Assembly: GCF_018812025.1 (NCBI RefSeq)
Contig: NC_063045.1
Span: forward strand, 59,820,383-59,884,382
Reading direction: 5' to 3'
DNA: 64,000 bases
DNA from: Megalobrama amblycephala
Taxonomy: Eukaryota; Chordata; Actinopteri; Cypriniformes; Xenocyprididae
Made by a program: the position numbers and the translations under genes. The stretch's first letter is position 1; each line of letters starts with the position of its first letter. Under the pieces are notes generated by a model. That model did no database searches and was not told where the DNA came from. It was given only the letters and a program-made list of their open reading frames with translations. This document shows positions 48,395 to 63,300 of the stretch, piece after piece.

Positions 48395-51300
48395 TCAGAT
48401 TTTGAGGGATTTCAATGTGTCCGCTCTCTTCTTCAACAGTTCCCCGATCTCCTGCAGCGAACGCAGGTAGCTGCTCTGCACCTTATCCATGCCGGTCTTC
48501 GTGAAGGTCCCTTCCGCCTGGATGAAGCAGGAAAACAGCGGTCAAAAACATGCTAAACAAATTCTTTGACTTCGTTTCAACCTCAGATTGCAGTTGCGAT
48601 GCATTGTGTTTGCTTTATGGATTTACAAAAGAAGTCAAGAAATTTCTTAGGAACATTCTTACAAACTTCATGAATTTCTCCTTTAAAGGCACAATATGTA
48701 ATTTTTCGCCGCTAGAGGTCGCCTATTCAAAACAAAGGCATAGCTTGATGATGCAAAGATTGAGCGGATTCGTGGGAGATGCCGTCCTCACCTCACAGCT
48801 GGTGGAAAAGAATCCGGATGGGATTCGGGCAGAAATCACATTCATGGATGAGATTATTAACGTTACTGTAGTAAGAAGCAGAGCAGGACTGATTGCTAAT
48901 GAGAGACGAGTGCGACATGCCTCGAGAGCAGCAGAGCTTTTATTATGACACAGTCGCTACTTCCGCTTCTTCCAGTCAAGTGTATGTGGGGTAACACAAT
49001 GCGGTTTATCATATTAGATACATTTGAGTGCGTTGAAAATGATGTTATAGCTTTACTCTAGATTGATATTAGGCATAGTAAAACATGGTACTCGCATTGT
49101 ACAAGACTAAACGTGTTGAGCTATATAACAATTCATTTTCTGTCGATCAATGTATCCAAACTGTTGTTCCCTTGTCTAATAAAACATACAATATAATAAA
49201 GCTTCTTCGGCATTTCAAAATCGAGGGTAACACGGGGTATGATGTCATTGATAGGCGACGCATGGACATGGTTCGTGTCCTGGTTAAAATTGCTTATTTC
49301 TCTGGATTTAAACATTCTTGGAAACATCTTGTATAATGTAAGTACTAGGGCTGGGTATTGACACAATTTTCATGATTCAATTCGATTACTATTCACATGC
49401 TCTCGATTCGATATCGATTATTTTGGATGTAGTATTTCAATTTCAGTACATTGCAAATTTTCTAGAGGAAAAAAAAAAAAAATCTCTCAACTAATGCTGT
49501 AAACTACACATGAAAGTCAGCTGGTACTACTATAATAATAATGAAGGTTAAATGAACTTATTTATATACAAACACTTAAATTACACTCAATGATGTTTTT
49601 ATTATAAATAAAGTTTAGAATTACATAATCATATTTCTACTCCAATTCTTTTTTTTGAAATATAAACATTTAAATCGTGGCTATCATAACTGATTTATTT
49701 AAACATGCATTAAATATTGAAGAACATAAAAAATTATAATGAATATGTATATATGTATGACGTCTTTCCGAGGTTGAAGCACTGATTGAGCGATTACAAG
49801 AGACATGATACGGTTTAAGTAAGTTGTACTGTATATTTTAACATACCTTCAGATGTTCATGCATGTTTATTTCGCGCTGTAACTGGTATTAAAGCGGAGG
49901 AGAGGAAGATCACATGATTCTCTTAACTGAGGCGCTACAGCGATATGTCACGCCACATTAAACAGCGCCAAACGGTATTTATTTTTTGAATCTCATAATA
50001 AGATGGACGTCATTTGAAATCTGAGACTTTGCTTCATATCAAAATTAACAAAGCACAAAGATTATTGGATGGGAGGCGCTACATATTCTGCTCATTCATC
50101 AACTGAAAACAGACTAGACTAATCGATTCTTGGGATTTAAGAATCGATATCAGTTCGTAAAAATGAGAATCGATTAAAATCGAGAAATCAATATTTTTTT
50201 ACCCAGCCCTAGTAAGTACACAAGTCAACAAAATATGTAACACTGTTCTAGTGGTTTTTGGATATTTTAATCTGAAAATCTTACATATTACATACTTTAA
50301 ATGAAACCGCTAACTGAAATAAGTTTAAGTTGCAGTATTAAAATTACTAAAGATCTTACAAAGAAATTAAACTAAACATAAAAAAAAAAAAATTAAGCTA
50401 AATAGAAATGTAAAAAAAAAAAAAAAACCTAATAAAATGACAAAAGCACAAAACTAAAATTAAAACTAAAAATATAAAAAAGGCTAATTCAAAATATGAA
50501 TGAATACTATAATTGTATATAAATTTCACTGGACCAGACTTTTTGAGACAATCAGAACCAAAGCAGTCTCTGATGTCACTCACCTCAGACTGAGTTTGTC
50601 CCTCCAGACTGAGGGCTCCCAGCTTCAGGGCCGTCAGGCTGGTCTCCTGGCTCCTGATTTGCTCCAGGGCCTGGTTGAGGAGACTCTGCAAGCTACCACT
50701 GAACTCCTGGAAGGCCGAGATCACCGCCGGCTGTGTGGGAGACACAAATCAGCACATAAACAAGAGTGACCCAACATTCCCTCCAACCCTACGCTTCATA
50801 AATATTGATTCGGAAGAGAGCGTTTCAACAGATATCAAAGCATTACCGTTACAGTGCTGACTTCTTTTTTCTTTTTCTTCTTCTTCTGTAAACTGGACTT
50901 TAAGGGCCGGAGGACGCTTCCACAGTAATTAGACACCCATAAGACAATACAAATGGTCTGAAACGAAGAGTTAAGAATGAATTATTTTTATTTTCTATAG
51001 AGAGCTGTGCATTCTCTTCAATTCTTAAAGGCGAGAGACTCACTTCAACAAAGTAGACTAGATTCTCCAGTAAAAAGGGTTGTGTCTTGCTTTGACCATC
51101 TTTAACTTCTAATAGATCACCTTTACATTTTTCCAACATATCTGAAAAAGCATACAGAAAGAAAAGTCAAACTAAAACCATTTGCAAGTTTTATTGGATA
51201 GTGAAAGTGGGCTTATTATGTTGGCTTGAGAAAGGCTTAATTAAGTATTAATCGATAATCAAAATAATAATTTGTTACAGAACACCAAACAGACATGTGC

Positions 51301-54300
51301 TTTGGCTCTTCTGACTCAGGCTGCCCATTCAGGCTTTCTCAAGTCAACATTGAAGTTTGTTTACAAATATTAGCTTCTAGTTATTTTCCCTGCCCACAGA
51401 CTTGGTTACATCAGCAGAAAATAATTTCAGAAGCATAGACAGTTATTTCATTTTAGTAAAAAACAAAACAAAATTGATCTAAAACAATGTCATCCGATGA
51501 CATTAAAAATGTGACAAATTAAATATGAATGTGCAAATATATTCAAGTAATTTTAAACAAAATGAATCCATAACATACCTTGAAGTTGTACTGCTAAAGA
51601 CTTGAAAAGATTTGATATTTGTGTCTGAAGCTCTGTTGATTCATCTGAAAATACAAAAGATTTACGTAATACATACAAGCATAACAGTCAAATTAAGGCA
51701 TTAAAAATATTATGTAATATATTGTTTTTTATTTACATAATCATAATATGGAAATATAGCTGCAAGCAGCAATTGCAGGGCCAAGCACAACAACGGCACA
51801 ATAAGCCAGCCAACAGCCAGCAATTAAAATACCTATTAAGATCATTTTAGGCAAAAGAGCTGAAAAATTATCAAAAATTAGGATTTACTGGTTCATCACT
51901 TTCGTCCAATAGGTGGCGCTGTGACCAAATTAATGTGGTATGGTCAGAGTGAGGTGACAATGACACTTGCAAAGTTTGGTGTCAATATGTCAAAGCATTG
52001 CAGAGATACAGCTTCAAGACTGGGTTTTGCATCATGCCTCAAATTTATTGCTCTGGTATATGAAAACAGTTTGATGTATCGACTTGAAATCCATAACTTT
52101 TTGTCGGCATGGTCTGAAGATGATACGGTTCGATTTTGGTGAAAATCAGAGAAACGGTCTAGGAGGAGTTCGAAAAAGTAGGTTTTTAAATAAAACCAAT
52201 ATGGCGGACAGGAAGTTCAGCCGACAAATTTGATATCTATGTTCTCAGCATCATCCAAGGAATCAACTGAGACCAGTTTCATTACAATCAGTTAATATAG
52301 TCAAAAGTTATTAACATTTTTGTAAATTTTGTTATAACTTTTGACCACAAGGTGGTGCTGCGCCAAAACTTTTTGAGTATTGTCAGGGCATGGTGCCAAA
52401 GACCCATACAGAGTTTCGTAACGATACGCTAATGCATTCGTAAAATACAGCTTTTTAAGCACAAAATTCAAAATGGCCGATATGGGAAAATTGGATATCA
52501 TTCGACTCGGCATGATGCCCCGAATCCAACGAGACCAAATTAATGATTTTTGGACAAACCCATCAGAAGTTATAAGAAAAAATATCCATTTTTCGTATCT
52601 CCGGACCAGTAGGTGGCGTTGCGCCGAAACACTGCATGTTGCCTCAGGTCATGCTTGTGATGACATGTACCAAGTTTGGTCTGAATTCGATAAAGCGTTG
52701 CAGAGATACAGCCTTACGTCTATTTTTTCAAGCACTACGTACAATTCGTTCGCGTGTTTTTCGAAAACGGTTTGAGGAATCAACTTGAATTCCATAACTT
52801 TTTGTCGGCATCGTCTGAAGATGATCTGGTTCAATTTTTGTGAAAATCAGAGTAAAAAAAATTCGAAAAATGAGCTTTTTCAGAAAATTCAAAATGGCGG
52901 AAAAATTTTCATGGCGGAGAATGACATCATTGGGTGCAATCAATTTGTCTTGACCCAAGGAATCAGAGGAAAAAATAATTTTGTTTCTACTTTTGATAAT
53001 AATAATAATTTGACTTTTATAACTTTTAATAATAATTTGAATTTTGTTGTACCCTTACGGTTCAAAAGTTATTAGCATAAACATAAGTGCAACTTTGGAC
53101 AGCTGGTGGCGCTAGAGGGATTGAGTTAGAGACTCCAAATTTGCTATGGACACAGTTCAGACTGTCCTCTAACTGTGGGCCAAATTTCACAACTTTTTAC
53201 CATACGGTTCTATGGGCTCCCATAGACTTCAAGAGCGGAAGAAGAAGAATAATTAAAAAGAAATCTAACGATTACAATAGGTGCCTACGCACATTCAGTG
53301 CTTGGCCCCTAATAAAAATAATATAACAATACATGACAAATGATTAATATAATATAATATAATATAATATAATATAATATAATCAATTTAATTGTTTTTA
53401 GTAGGATCTTATTCGATTTTTTACAATTTTTTCCAGGCCAGGAAAAAAAAAAAAAAAAAAAAAAAAAAATCACAATTTTTTAAATTTTCCTATCAATTCA
53501 ATGATCGTAGCAGAATAAATTAACTAATAACTGACATGAAATCAAAAAGGATTGCCAAGATGATGAACGCTTCATAAAAGATCTGCTGTAATATCAAACT
53601 GTGCATAACGAGGTGTGAAGTAACGAACCCAGACCGGTGGTCTCGAGCTCCTGGAGGTGCAGAGGGAGCTGTAGGGAGGAGAGCTGACACTGACAGCAAC
53701 CGCTGGACAGAGCCTGAGCCAGCCGAGACGACACGGGACCCAGAAACGGGTACTGATGCTGTCAAACACAACATACAGTTTAAACAATAACACTACAGGT
53801 AGAGCATTTTACAAATCACTAGGACACATTTCTCAATACTTTAGTCACTTTTTCAAACTCTTCACATACTCTTTACCAACTTTCATCTTGGCACAGCAGT
53901 AAATTTCACATTTGTTTTTAATGATCAGAAGACGCAATCATCTGGATCAACATGCACATTGCACAATTTCTATATCCTAATTATTGTTAATGCAATTCAT
54001 TTTTCCAGGAGCTCATTGCTTCTACGTTCAGTTAAACTGTTAACAGTGATTGTAAATTAATTGCCTAAATTATTACATTATTTGCTAACTGCATTCTTTA
54101 AATTGTAATGTTGACATGCATTCTCTGTAAAGCTGCTTTGAAATGATATGTATCATGAAAAGCGCTACACAAATAAATGTGAATTGAATTGAATTGATCC
54201 TTTAATGAAAATATTTTATGTTTTTTTTTTAACATTTTAAATATGAGGAAAGAACCTCATCTAAATATGAGGTTAAGGTATTTATATGACAAAATTATTT

Positions 54301-57300
54301 ACAAAAAAGTCAAAATATGAATAAATACCATAATAGTATATAAACAACACTAGACCAAGACTTGATGCTAATAGTCAAAACTGGCTTTCTGATATCAATC
54401 TGGAGCTACTCAGCAAAAACTGAAATAGAAATGAAGCAACTGATAAAAACTGCATTCGCTAAACGGTCTCTTAACGGTTCTGACCTGGAGCTGTTTTTCC
54501 GTGAACTGTGTGGCCTGGTTTAACGTGTTTTCAAGCTGGGAGAGCAGTGACAGTAGAGAAGACGGTTTGGCTGCCACTCCATTTTCAGTCGTCTTCTCAG
54601 AGTTACGTGGTGCTGGCGGGTGAGTCATCGTGGAGACGCAGCCAATGAGCCGCAGAGTAAGCGACCGCAACCTTAGCCACAGGGTCTCGTCCTCTAGAGA
54701 GCGCTGCTTGTGCTCCTCGGTCAGCTGCCTACAATTTGTGACCAATATTATCATTACTGAAACAGATAAATGTTTAAAGGTGACCTATTAGGCACTTTTT
54801 CAAAGTCTTGATGTTGTTTTTAGGCTCTACTTTCATTATTTTTCCCCTATTCTCCATTGTTGCAGCTCCTCTCTTCCCAGTCTGTCAGTAACGCTCTGTT
54901 TAGTTCCTGTCTCTATGAAGCCCCTCCTTCTGAAAAGCACTCTGTGCTCTGATTGGTCGGTTGGAGCAGTGTGTTGTGATTGGTCAAGCGCTTCGAGCTT
55001 GTTTGGGAAATGTCCCGCCCCTTACCGTAACCACCAGTTTCAACACACTACTAACTAACTCAACCAGGCCCCGCCACTTTATTCTGCATATGAATTATTT
55101 AAATGAGGAATATTGTGACGTGTTTGTTCCCGGAAGAAAACTCAAGACTACAATGGAGGCGTTTGAGGGAGTTCAGAAACAGTGACACTGATATAGAGAA
55201 GAACTCCTGCTGGATGGGACTAACAGCAACATTACAAACTAAAGAACATGTAAAAAAGCACAATAAATCCTCTTTAAAACGTGTGATAGTTCGGAAGGGT
55301 TTGTCTCATCGTACCGGTCTTTAGGGTTCCAGCTGACGAGGACAGTCAGGTCACGGTTGTCCCTTAAGTTGTCCCACGGGATGTCGTCCTCTTCCGGACA
55401 TAGAGACATTGATTTTACGCTCTCCTCTAGAGGGGATGATCTGTGAATTGACAAGACGACAATGAATCCTCAAAATATAATCCCGACAGTGACTTCTAAA
55501 AGGCAGTAAATACGACAGGGAAAGATGGAGGGACTAACATGTCGGCTTCCAGGAAGAGGTCCAGCAGCATCCTCTCTGTGCGCACCTGGGCAAAGTGCAG
55601 CGAGTGATTGAGTCGGTTCCTGAAGGCGATGAACTCTGGGATTTTCTCAAAAGCACCATACTTATATGCTTGAATAATGTATTCTGAGGTCTGCAGGAAC
55701 AAACACACGGCAGAAGCATGAGCGAGAGTACATGATGACAGAATGGTCATTTTGATTCTGTGCATAAAGAACAACAGCAGCGTACATCTTTCTGGTTCGA
55801 GTGAAAAAACCTGAGGGAGAAGTTACAAGACTGGGAAGCAGCAGCAAACTGGCCCAAAGACTCTGCATAGCGGGTCAATAAATACCTGGACAAAGACAGA
55901 ACCAAAAGAACAGTATTAGCATGGGTGATATTTGACAAGGAACCTTTGTAAAAAATAATAAACTGCTAAATGTAAGTAAATTTAACTTAAGGCGTACTGT
56001 GATGTACTAAAATAACGTAATAGAGTCTTCGATACCAAGTTGGTACTGAAATTTTAAAAATGTGATGCTTTGAGCGCTGTTGAGTGGATCTGTAAACACC
56101 TCTGATTGGCCATTGTGTTCACACGCTCAACATACACTATATTGCCAAAAGTATTGGGACACCCCTCCAAATCATTCAATTCAGGTGTTCCAATCACTTC
56201 CATGGCCACAGGTGTATAAAATCAAGCACCTAGGCATGCAGACTGCTTCTACAAACATTTGTGAAAGAATGGGTCTCTCTCAGGAGAGTGAATTCAAGCA
56301 TGGTACTGTGATAGGTTGCCACTTGTGAAATAAGTCCATTCGTGAAATTTCCTCACTACTAAATATTCCATGGTCAACTGTTAGTGGTATCATAAAGTGG
56401 AAGCAATTGGGAACAACAGCAACTCAGCCACGAAGTGGTAGGCCACGTAAAATCACAGAGCGGGGTCAGCGCATGCTGAAAAGTCGCCAACTTTCTCCAG
56501 ATTCAATAGCTACAGACCTCCAAACTTCATAGACAGTGCGTAGAGAGCTTCATGGAATGGGTTTCCATGGCCGAGCAGCTGCATCCAAGCCTTACATCAC
56601 CAAGTGCAATGCAAAGCGTTGGATGCAATGGTGTAAAGCATGCCGCCACTGGACTCTAGAGCAGTGGAGACGTGTTCTCTGGAGTGACCAATCACGCTTC
56701 TCCGTCTGGCAAACCAATGAACGAGTCTGGGTTTGGCGGTTGCCAGGAGAACGGTACTTGCCTGACTGCATTGTGCCAAGTGTAAAGTTTGGTGGAGCGG
56801 GGATTATGGTGTGGGGTTGTTTTTCAGGGGTTGGGCTTGAACCCTTAGTTCCAGTGAAAGGAACTCTTAATGCTTCAGCATACCAAGACATTTTGGAATT
56901 TCATGCTCCCAACTTTGTGGAAACAGTTTGGGGATGGCCCCTTCCTGTTCCAACATGACTGCGCACCAGTGCACAAAGCAAGGTTCATAAAAACCATGGG
57001 TGAGCGAGTTTGGTGTGGAGGAACTTGACTGGCCTGCACAGAGTCCTGACCTCAACCCGATAGAGCACCTTTGGGATGAATTAGAGCGGAGACTGTGAGC
57101 CAGACCTTCTCGCCAACATCAATGCCTGACCTCACAAATACACTTCTAGAAGAATGGTCAAAAATTCCCATAAACACACTCTTAAACCTTGTGGAAAGTC
57201 TTCCCAGAAGAGTTGAGGCTGTTATAGCTGCAAAGGGTGGGCCAACTCCATATTAAACCCTACGGTTTGAGAATGGGATTTCATTAAAGTTCATGTGCAC

Positions 57301-60300
57301 ATAAAGGCAGGCGTCCCAAAACTTTTGGCAATATAGTGAATATGTCTGTGATTGGCTACAATGATCAATGCACAGGAGTGTTTGTGTCTTATCTAGCGAA
57401 ACAATCGGTAATTAAAAAAATAAAATAAAATAAAATTATACACTTTTTAACCACAAATGCTCGTCTTGCACTGCTCTGAGATGTGCCATGCATTACGTAA
57501 TCACGTTGAAAAGGTCACGCGTGATGTCAGAAGTACTAAGTCAAACACCCTTTACAAAAAAAAGGTAAAACAACGATGTCGGACGATTTTGAAGTTGGAG
57601 GAGAAAATGAGATGGAGTTTTTCGCCCTACCGTAGTACTTCCACCTACGTCACGTCAAGACAAGCATTTGTGGTTAAAAAGTATATGATTTTTTTTTTTT
57701 TGAAAATGGCCAATTGTTTCGCTAGATTAGACCCTTATTCCTCGTCTGGGATCGTGTAGAGCTCTTTGAAGCTGCAGTGAAACTGCTGGACCTTCAACCC
57801 GTTGAACCCCAGTGAACTATATGGAGAAAAATCCTGGAAAGTTTCTCAAAAACCTTAATTTCTTTTCGACTGAAGAAACAAAGGCAAACATCTTGGATGA
57901 CATGGGGGTGAGCGAATGATCAGGAAATTTTAATTCCGAAGTGAACTAATCCTTTAATATGATGTCCTAAAAATTGAATCTTGCAAAAGAACTGCTCTTT
58001 AAAATTTAGAATAAGGTGCACTGATAAACTATGCACAATAAGACAAAGAACAAAAAAATGATTTAATGTCATCTTTAACATATTAATAAAAGACATATTT
58101 GTTCCCTGTAGTCGCTGTGTTCTTACCCTATGGTGTCGTGCTGGACGTGTTTGGCGTCCAGGCCGGAGTAAAGATCTACCACCGGCTCAAAAGCCCCCAG
58201 ACGGCAGTACAGAAGCAAAAGCAGCAGTTTGAACTGAGCGTTGGAGGAACTGTGGGAAAGACCTTCTTCTAACATCCCCAGACACTGCCACAACATGTTC
58301 TGATCACCTAACAACACAGACACCACACTCGTTCATCAATAACATGAAGGGTTTTAATCAAAACTGATTCTAAAAATGAGAAGCACACGCACCCGTCTCC
58401 ATCCACAGGTCGATATAGACATGAGCCGCCATGAGACAGTACATATCTGAGAACTGGAGCTCTGTTTTTAAACAGGACTTCCCTAGAGCAGAAGTAAAAC
58501 AGGAAATGGTAAGTCTGCTGTAAAACAGAACATTATAGGTCAATTAAAATATGTCAATGAATAGAAAATATGATAAGTGCTTGCCGTGGAAAATGTAAGA
58601 TGCTGGTATTTTCACAGATTATGTCATTTAATAAGGAAGAAATTTGAATAGTCCAACCTGCCTAGTCATCTGCTTACCGAACTGTAAGCCGTGCCGGTAA
58701 TGCGCCTTCAGTTCTTTGATGAGGCCCAGTTTGCCCTCGGTGTTGAGAGCATGCTGTAGACCCAGACAGCGGCTGAGCTGCGTCACACACAAATGTCTCT
58801 GCAGAGCCCGCGTGTCTCCTGGGAGAGCAACACCATCCTCTCCAGGAGCAGCCAGCGGCACGGCCTCCATTAGCCTGTTGATGAACTGAGACAGTCGCAA
58901 GAAAGTTAGAAACACTCAAGAACGTCTCTTCTTGTCTAAGTGTTCTGTTCTAAAATAGAATAAGCTGCAAAAATAAATAAATAAAAATTGTGATAATGTA
59001 TATGTGAGAGTATACCTAAATTTATATACACACCGATCAGGCATATCATTATGACCACCTTCCTAATATTGTGTTGGTCCACCTTTTGCTGCTAAAACAG
59101 CCCTGACCCGTCGAGGCATGGACTCCTCTAGACCCCTGAAGGTGTGCTGTGGTATCTGCACCAAGATGTTAGCAGCAGATCCTTTAAGTCCTTTAAGTTG
59201 TGAGGTGGAGCCTCCATGGATCGGACTTGTTTGTTCAGCACATCCCACAGATGCTCGATTGGATTGAGATCTGGGGAATTTGGAGGCCAAGTCAACACCT
59301 CAAACTCGTTGTTGTGCTCCTCAAACCATTCCTGAACCATTTCCGCTTTGTGGCAGGGCGCATTATCCTGCTGAAAGAGGCCACAGCCACCAGGGAATAC
59401 CGTTTCCATGAAAGGGTGTACATGGACTGCAACAAGATTTCCCAGGTTGCCTCCGCCGGCTTGTCTTCTTCCCATAGTGCATACTGGTGCCCATGTGTTC
59501 CCCAGATAAGTGACGCACAAGCACCCGGCCATCCACGTGATGTAAAAGAAAACATGATTCATCAGACCAGGCCACCTTCTTCCATTGCTCCGTGGTCCAG
59601 TTCTGATGCTCACGTGACCACTGTTGGCTCTTTCGGCGGTGGACAGGGGTCAGCATGGGCACCCTGACTGGTCTGCAGCTATGCAGCTCCATACGCAACA
59701 AACTGTGATGCACTGTGTATTCTGACACCTTTCTATCAGAACCAGCATTAACTTCTTGAGCAGTTTGAGCTACAGTAGCTCGTCTGTTAGATCGGACCAC
59801 ACGGACCAGCCTTCGCTCCCCACGTGCATCAATGAGTCTTGGCCGTCCATGACCCTGTCGCCGGTTCACCACTGTTGAACCACTTTTGATAGATACTGAC
59901 CACTGCAGACCGGGAACACCCCACAAGAGCTGCAGTTTTGGAGATGCTCTGATCCAGTCATCTAGCCATCACAATTTGGCCCTTGTCAAACTCGCTCAAA
60001 TCCTTACGCTTGCCCATTTTTCCTGCTTCTAACACATCAACTTTGAGGACAAAATGTACACTTGCTGCCTAATATTTCCACTAACAGGTGGCCGTGATGA
60101 AGAGATAATCAGTGTTATTCACTTCACCCGTCAGTGCTCATAATGTTATGCCTGATCTGTGTATATGCATTGCATCTTGTCACGCTTACCTGCACATGTT
60201 GGTCAGGTGCGAGTAGATCCAGAAAGATCTTCAGGTCAGTGATGCAACATGGCTTGTCTCCAAACTTCACAAAGAACTGGAACATGAGCTCAAGAGGTTC

Positions 60301-63300
60301 ACCTGCATCATGTTGGGAAACCATGTCAGAAACACATAGCAAACATACAGACTGTGCTGTGTGTAAACCGCCACAACCCATCCTGTACCTAGCTGCTGTG
60401 CTTCAGGACAGCTCCGCTCTCTGAGCCGTCTGATGAGCTCCAGACGGGCCAGGTACGGTCCTCTCAGATGCTTCGACTCCTTTGCATCTTCTGTGGCCAG
60501 TCGCTCCTCCATGAAGCTGATGGACTGAGCTACGGAGGCGTGCACCTCCCCTTCTGCACAACTGCAACACAGAGAGCAACACCACAGCATGCATGAGACC
60601 GTGAGACAGGATGTGTTCAGAATGGCACACTACTTTATCACTACTTTATTACTGTATCACCGACAGGCGGTATACAATGCAGTGTACTTGACCTTTCATT
60701 TCCAGTGTGACAAATGCTTTCCCAGCTAAATGTTTGCATGCAATTAACTTTTTACGTACTGAGCTCCTTCCTGTGGAGGCGTCCAGCTCTGATCAATGAG
60801 GTGGAACAAAGAGTCAAAATATAGCAAGTAGAACTGCCAGTCATCAGGGCTGCAGAGAGAAACAAAACCTACCGATTAACACCTTATGTACGTAACGAAA
60901 ATTCATTGCTAAACTGGAACAACCTCACTCAGACGCAGCTATTTATGTTTAAGGAACAGAAAGACAACTGATCAGGAGTGAACTCACTTTTTTAGGAGCA
61001 GCTTGCAGGACAGAGCGTTGCACTCGGCCCAGCGCTCCAGACGGCGATACAGCATCATGCATTTGTTCTCACGGCTCTGCAGTTCACTGGTCAGCTTCTC
61101 TGAGGGAGAAAAACACAAAGCAAAATGAGACACAAAGCTAAGAGACATTAAAATATGCAGATAAAAATCAACTGGAAGGTTGCACATTCTTTGCAATACA
61201 AATGTTAATGGTAGAAGCTCATAGTACACTCCAAACCTTTGGAGTCTGTAAGATTTTTTTAACTCACTTTAGAGTTTCTCCACATAAACAGAAAACATAC
61301 AATTACAGACACTATTGACTATCATATCTGTATTAATATATTAGTTTGGCTAGTAGTTTTTGGTTTGGTATCAAAATTGGAAGCAAGAATTGTGAAATTA
61401 CACTAGTATTTGAAATATGGTGTCATAACCTTATTTATTAAGGTTGCATTTATCATTTATTTATTTATCCCCGCCTCCCGAATTCCATTTTTTCGGGATT
61501 CCTTTTTTTCCTCTGTTTTAATTTATGGGACTCCATTTTGAATGAATGAATGAATGAATGAATGAATGAGGCATTTACATAGCGCATTTTAAAGGTCAAA
61601 TTAAATTTTAGTAATCAAAAAGCATGTCTAGTAATTAAAATCATGACACTTTAATAACAATTTATAAGTTTCACAAAAATAAAATGTAAGGCCTTATGAA
61701 ATAAATTTTTTCCCCCTCAAATTCTATTTTATTGGTACCAAATTCTGTGTTTTTTGTTTTAAGTTTTCTGGATTCCATTTTAAATGGTTTAATCAATTTT
61801 AATGATCAAAAAGCATGTCTAATTAATTAAATTCATAAAAACAAAATTTATTATTATTTTTTTTTTTTTAAGTCATTATCAGATGTGTTGTTTTTGATTT
61901 TTCAGAAATTCTGTGTTGTGTATTTAAATTTTTCTGGCAATAAAAAGAAGGCAACAAACAAAAATTTAATTTATCTTTTAATCATATGATATTAAACTTT
62001 TTTTGTCAAACAAAGTGCTGCACAACAGAGCTTTACTGTTAAAATTAAAACATGGAAGAAAATTGGGATTATTCCTTTAAATAAATTAATTGCGTTTTAA
62101 TAATTATTTAATATTATTATCAGTGTCACTATTACTCCATTGAGACATAACTAAATTCTTCTGTACAACATTAAAATGTTTCTGTCACAGTTTCTTTAAG
62201 TTAAGCCGAACATTTATTTTGACAGGTTGCCATGAAGACCTTTGAGTTTCTGTGCGTTTATGATATGATGATAATTTTTCTCAAATGAAATGGTAAAATG
62301 CTCATGAAGTGACTCTCAGAGAGGCTCTGGAGATGAAGTTCATGCATTCATGTCCTCTTATAGTGAGGAAGCAGGGGCTGAAAACATCGCGAGCATCACG
62401 TGTGCTTCAGTGTGTAAATGAAACCGTGCATCTGCGCCATTCATTCACACAGAGACACAGAACATGCAAGTATTCATATGTAAATAGTCTTTTTGCGATG
62501 TAATATTCACAGACACTAGTCTATACCACGATTTGATTTAAGTGTACTGACCTACTTTTTACTTATTCATCAAAAATTTGACAAATTCCATCTTTTATGA
62601 ATGGATTCCGCGATTCCGTCCTTGTTTTCTGCATCACGGAAATCAAAGGGCCCTATTTATTGCTTCTCTGTGGTGGGGACACTGAAAATTTTGGCAGGAA
62701 AAGTAACAATTTGAACCATTGGCCCGAAAAAAAAAAATCTTTGCATTAAGCCCTGTTGACAGTAATATTTTAAATAAAAAGAGATGTGAACTATAACTTT
62801 GTTTACATGGAGTAAAAACACCAGGCATTGGAAACTACCGTTCATTTTTACATTCTTATCATCTCTGGTAATTGACAGCATGCCACACAAGCAATATAAA
62901 GACATTCAACTGGAAATAACCCAGAATATTCCTTTGAAGAACACACATTTTTTTCCCCCTCACCTCCGAGTGGCCCCTGAACCACCTCCAGCGCCTCCAC
63001 ATATTTCCCCAAACGCTCCAAGATCATGAAGTACAGCTGGACCTGGAACAGCCCATGGAAAATGCGTCATGAACTTTATACGGCTGAAATAAACAGAAAC
63101 AGATTATCGATAACACGTCCTACCTCAGCTTCTGCCTCGATTTTCTCCTCCTTAACCATTTTCTCCACCATACGCTCAGCTAACGGCAGGAACATGGTGT
63201 GAGAGAGCTTTTCATCTTGTGCCGAGATGGCCTGAAACACATATGACATGGCAGATGTTGGAGAAGTGTACTGATTTTTATACATAAAAAGGCAATTTTA

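Noticed and set aside
48550..48948. 132-codon plus-strand frame
   Set aside because: Covers the left end of a dispersed non-autonomous element; not conserved with any family I recognise.
59200..59667. 155-codon plus-strand frame
   Set aside because: Reverse-strand shadow of the Tc1-like transposase.
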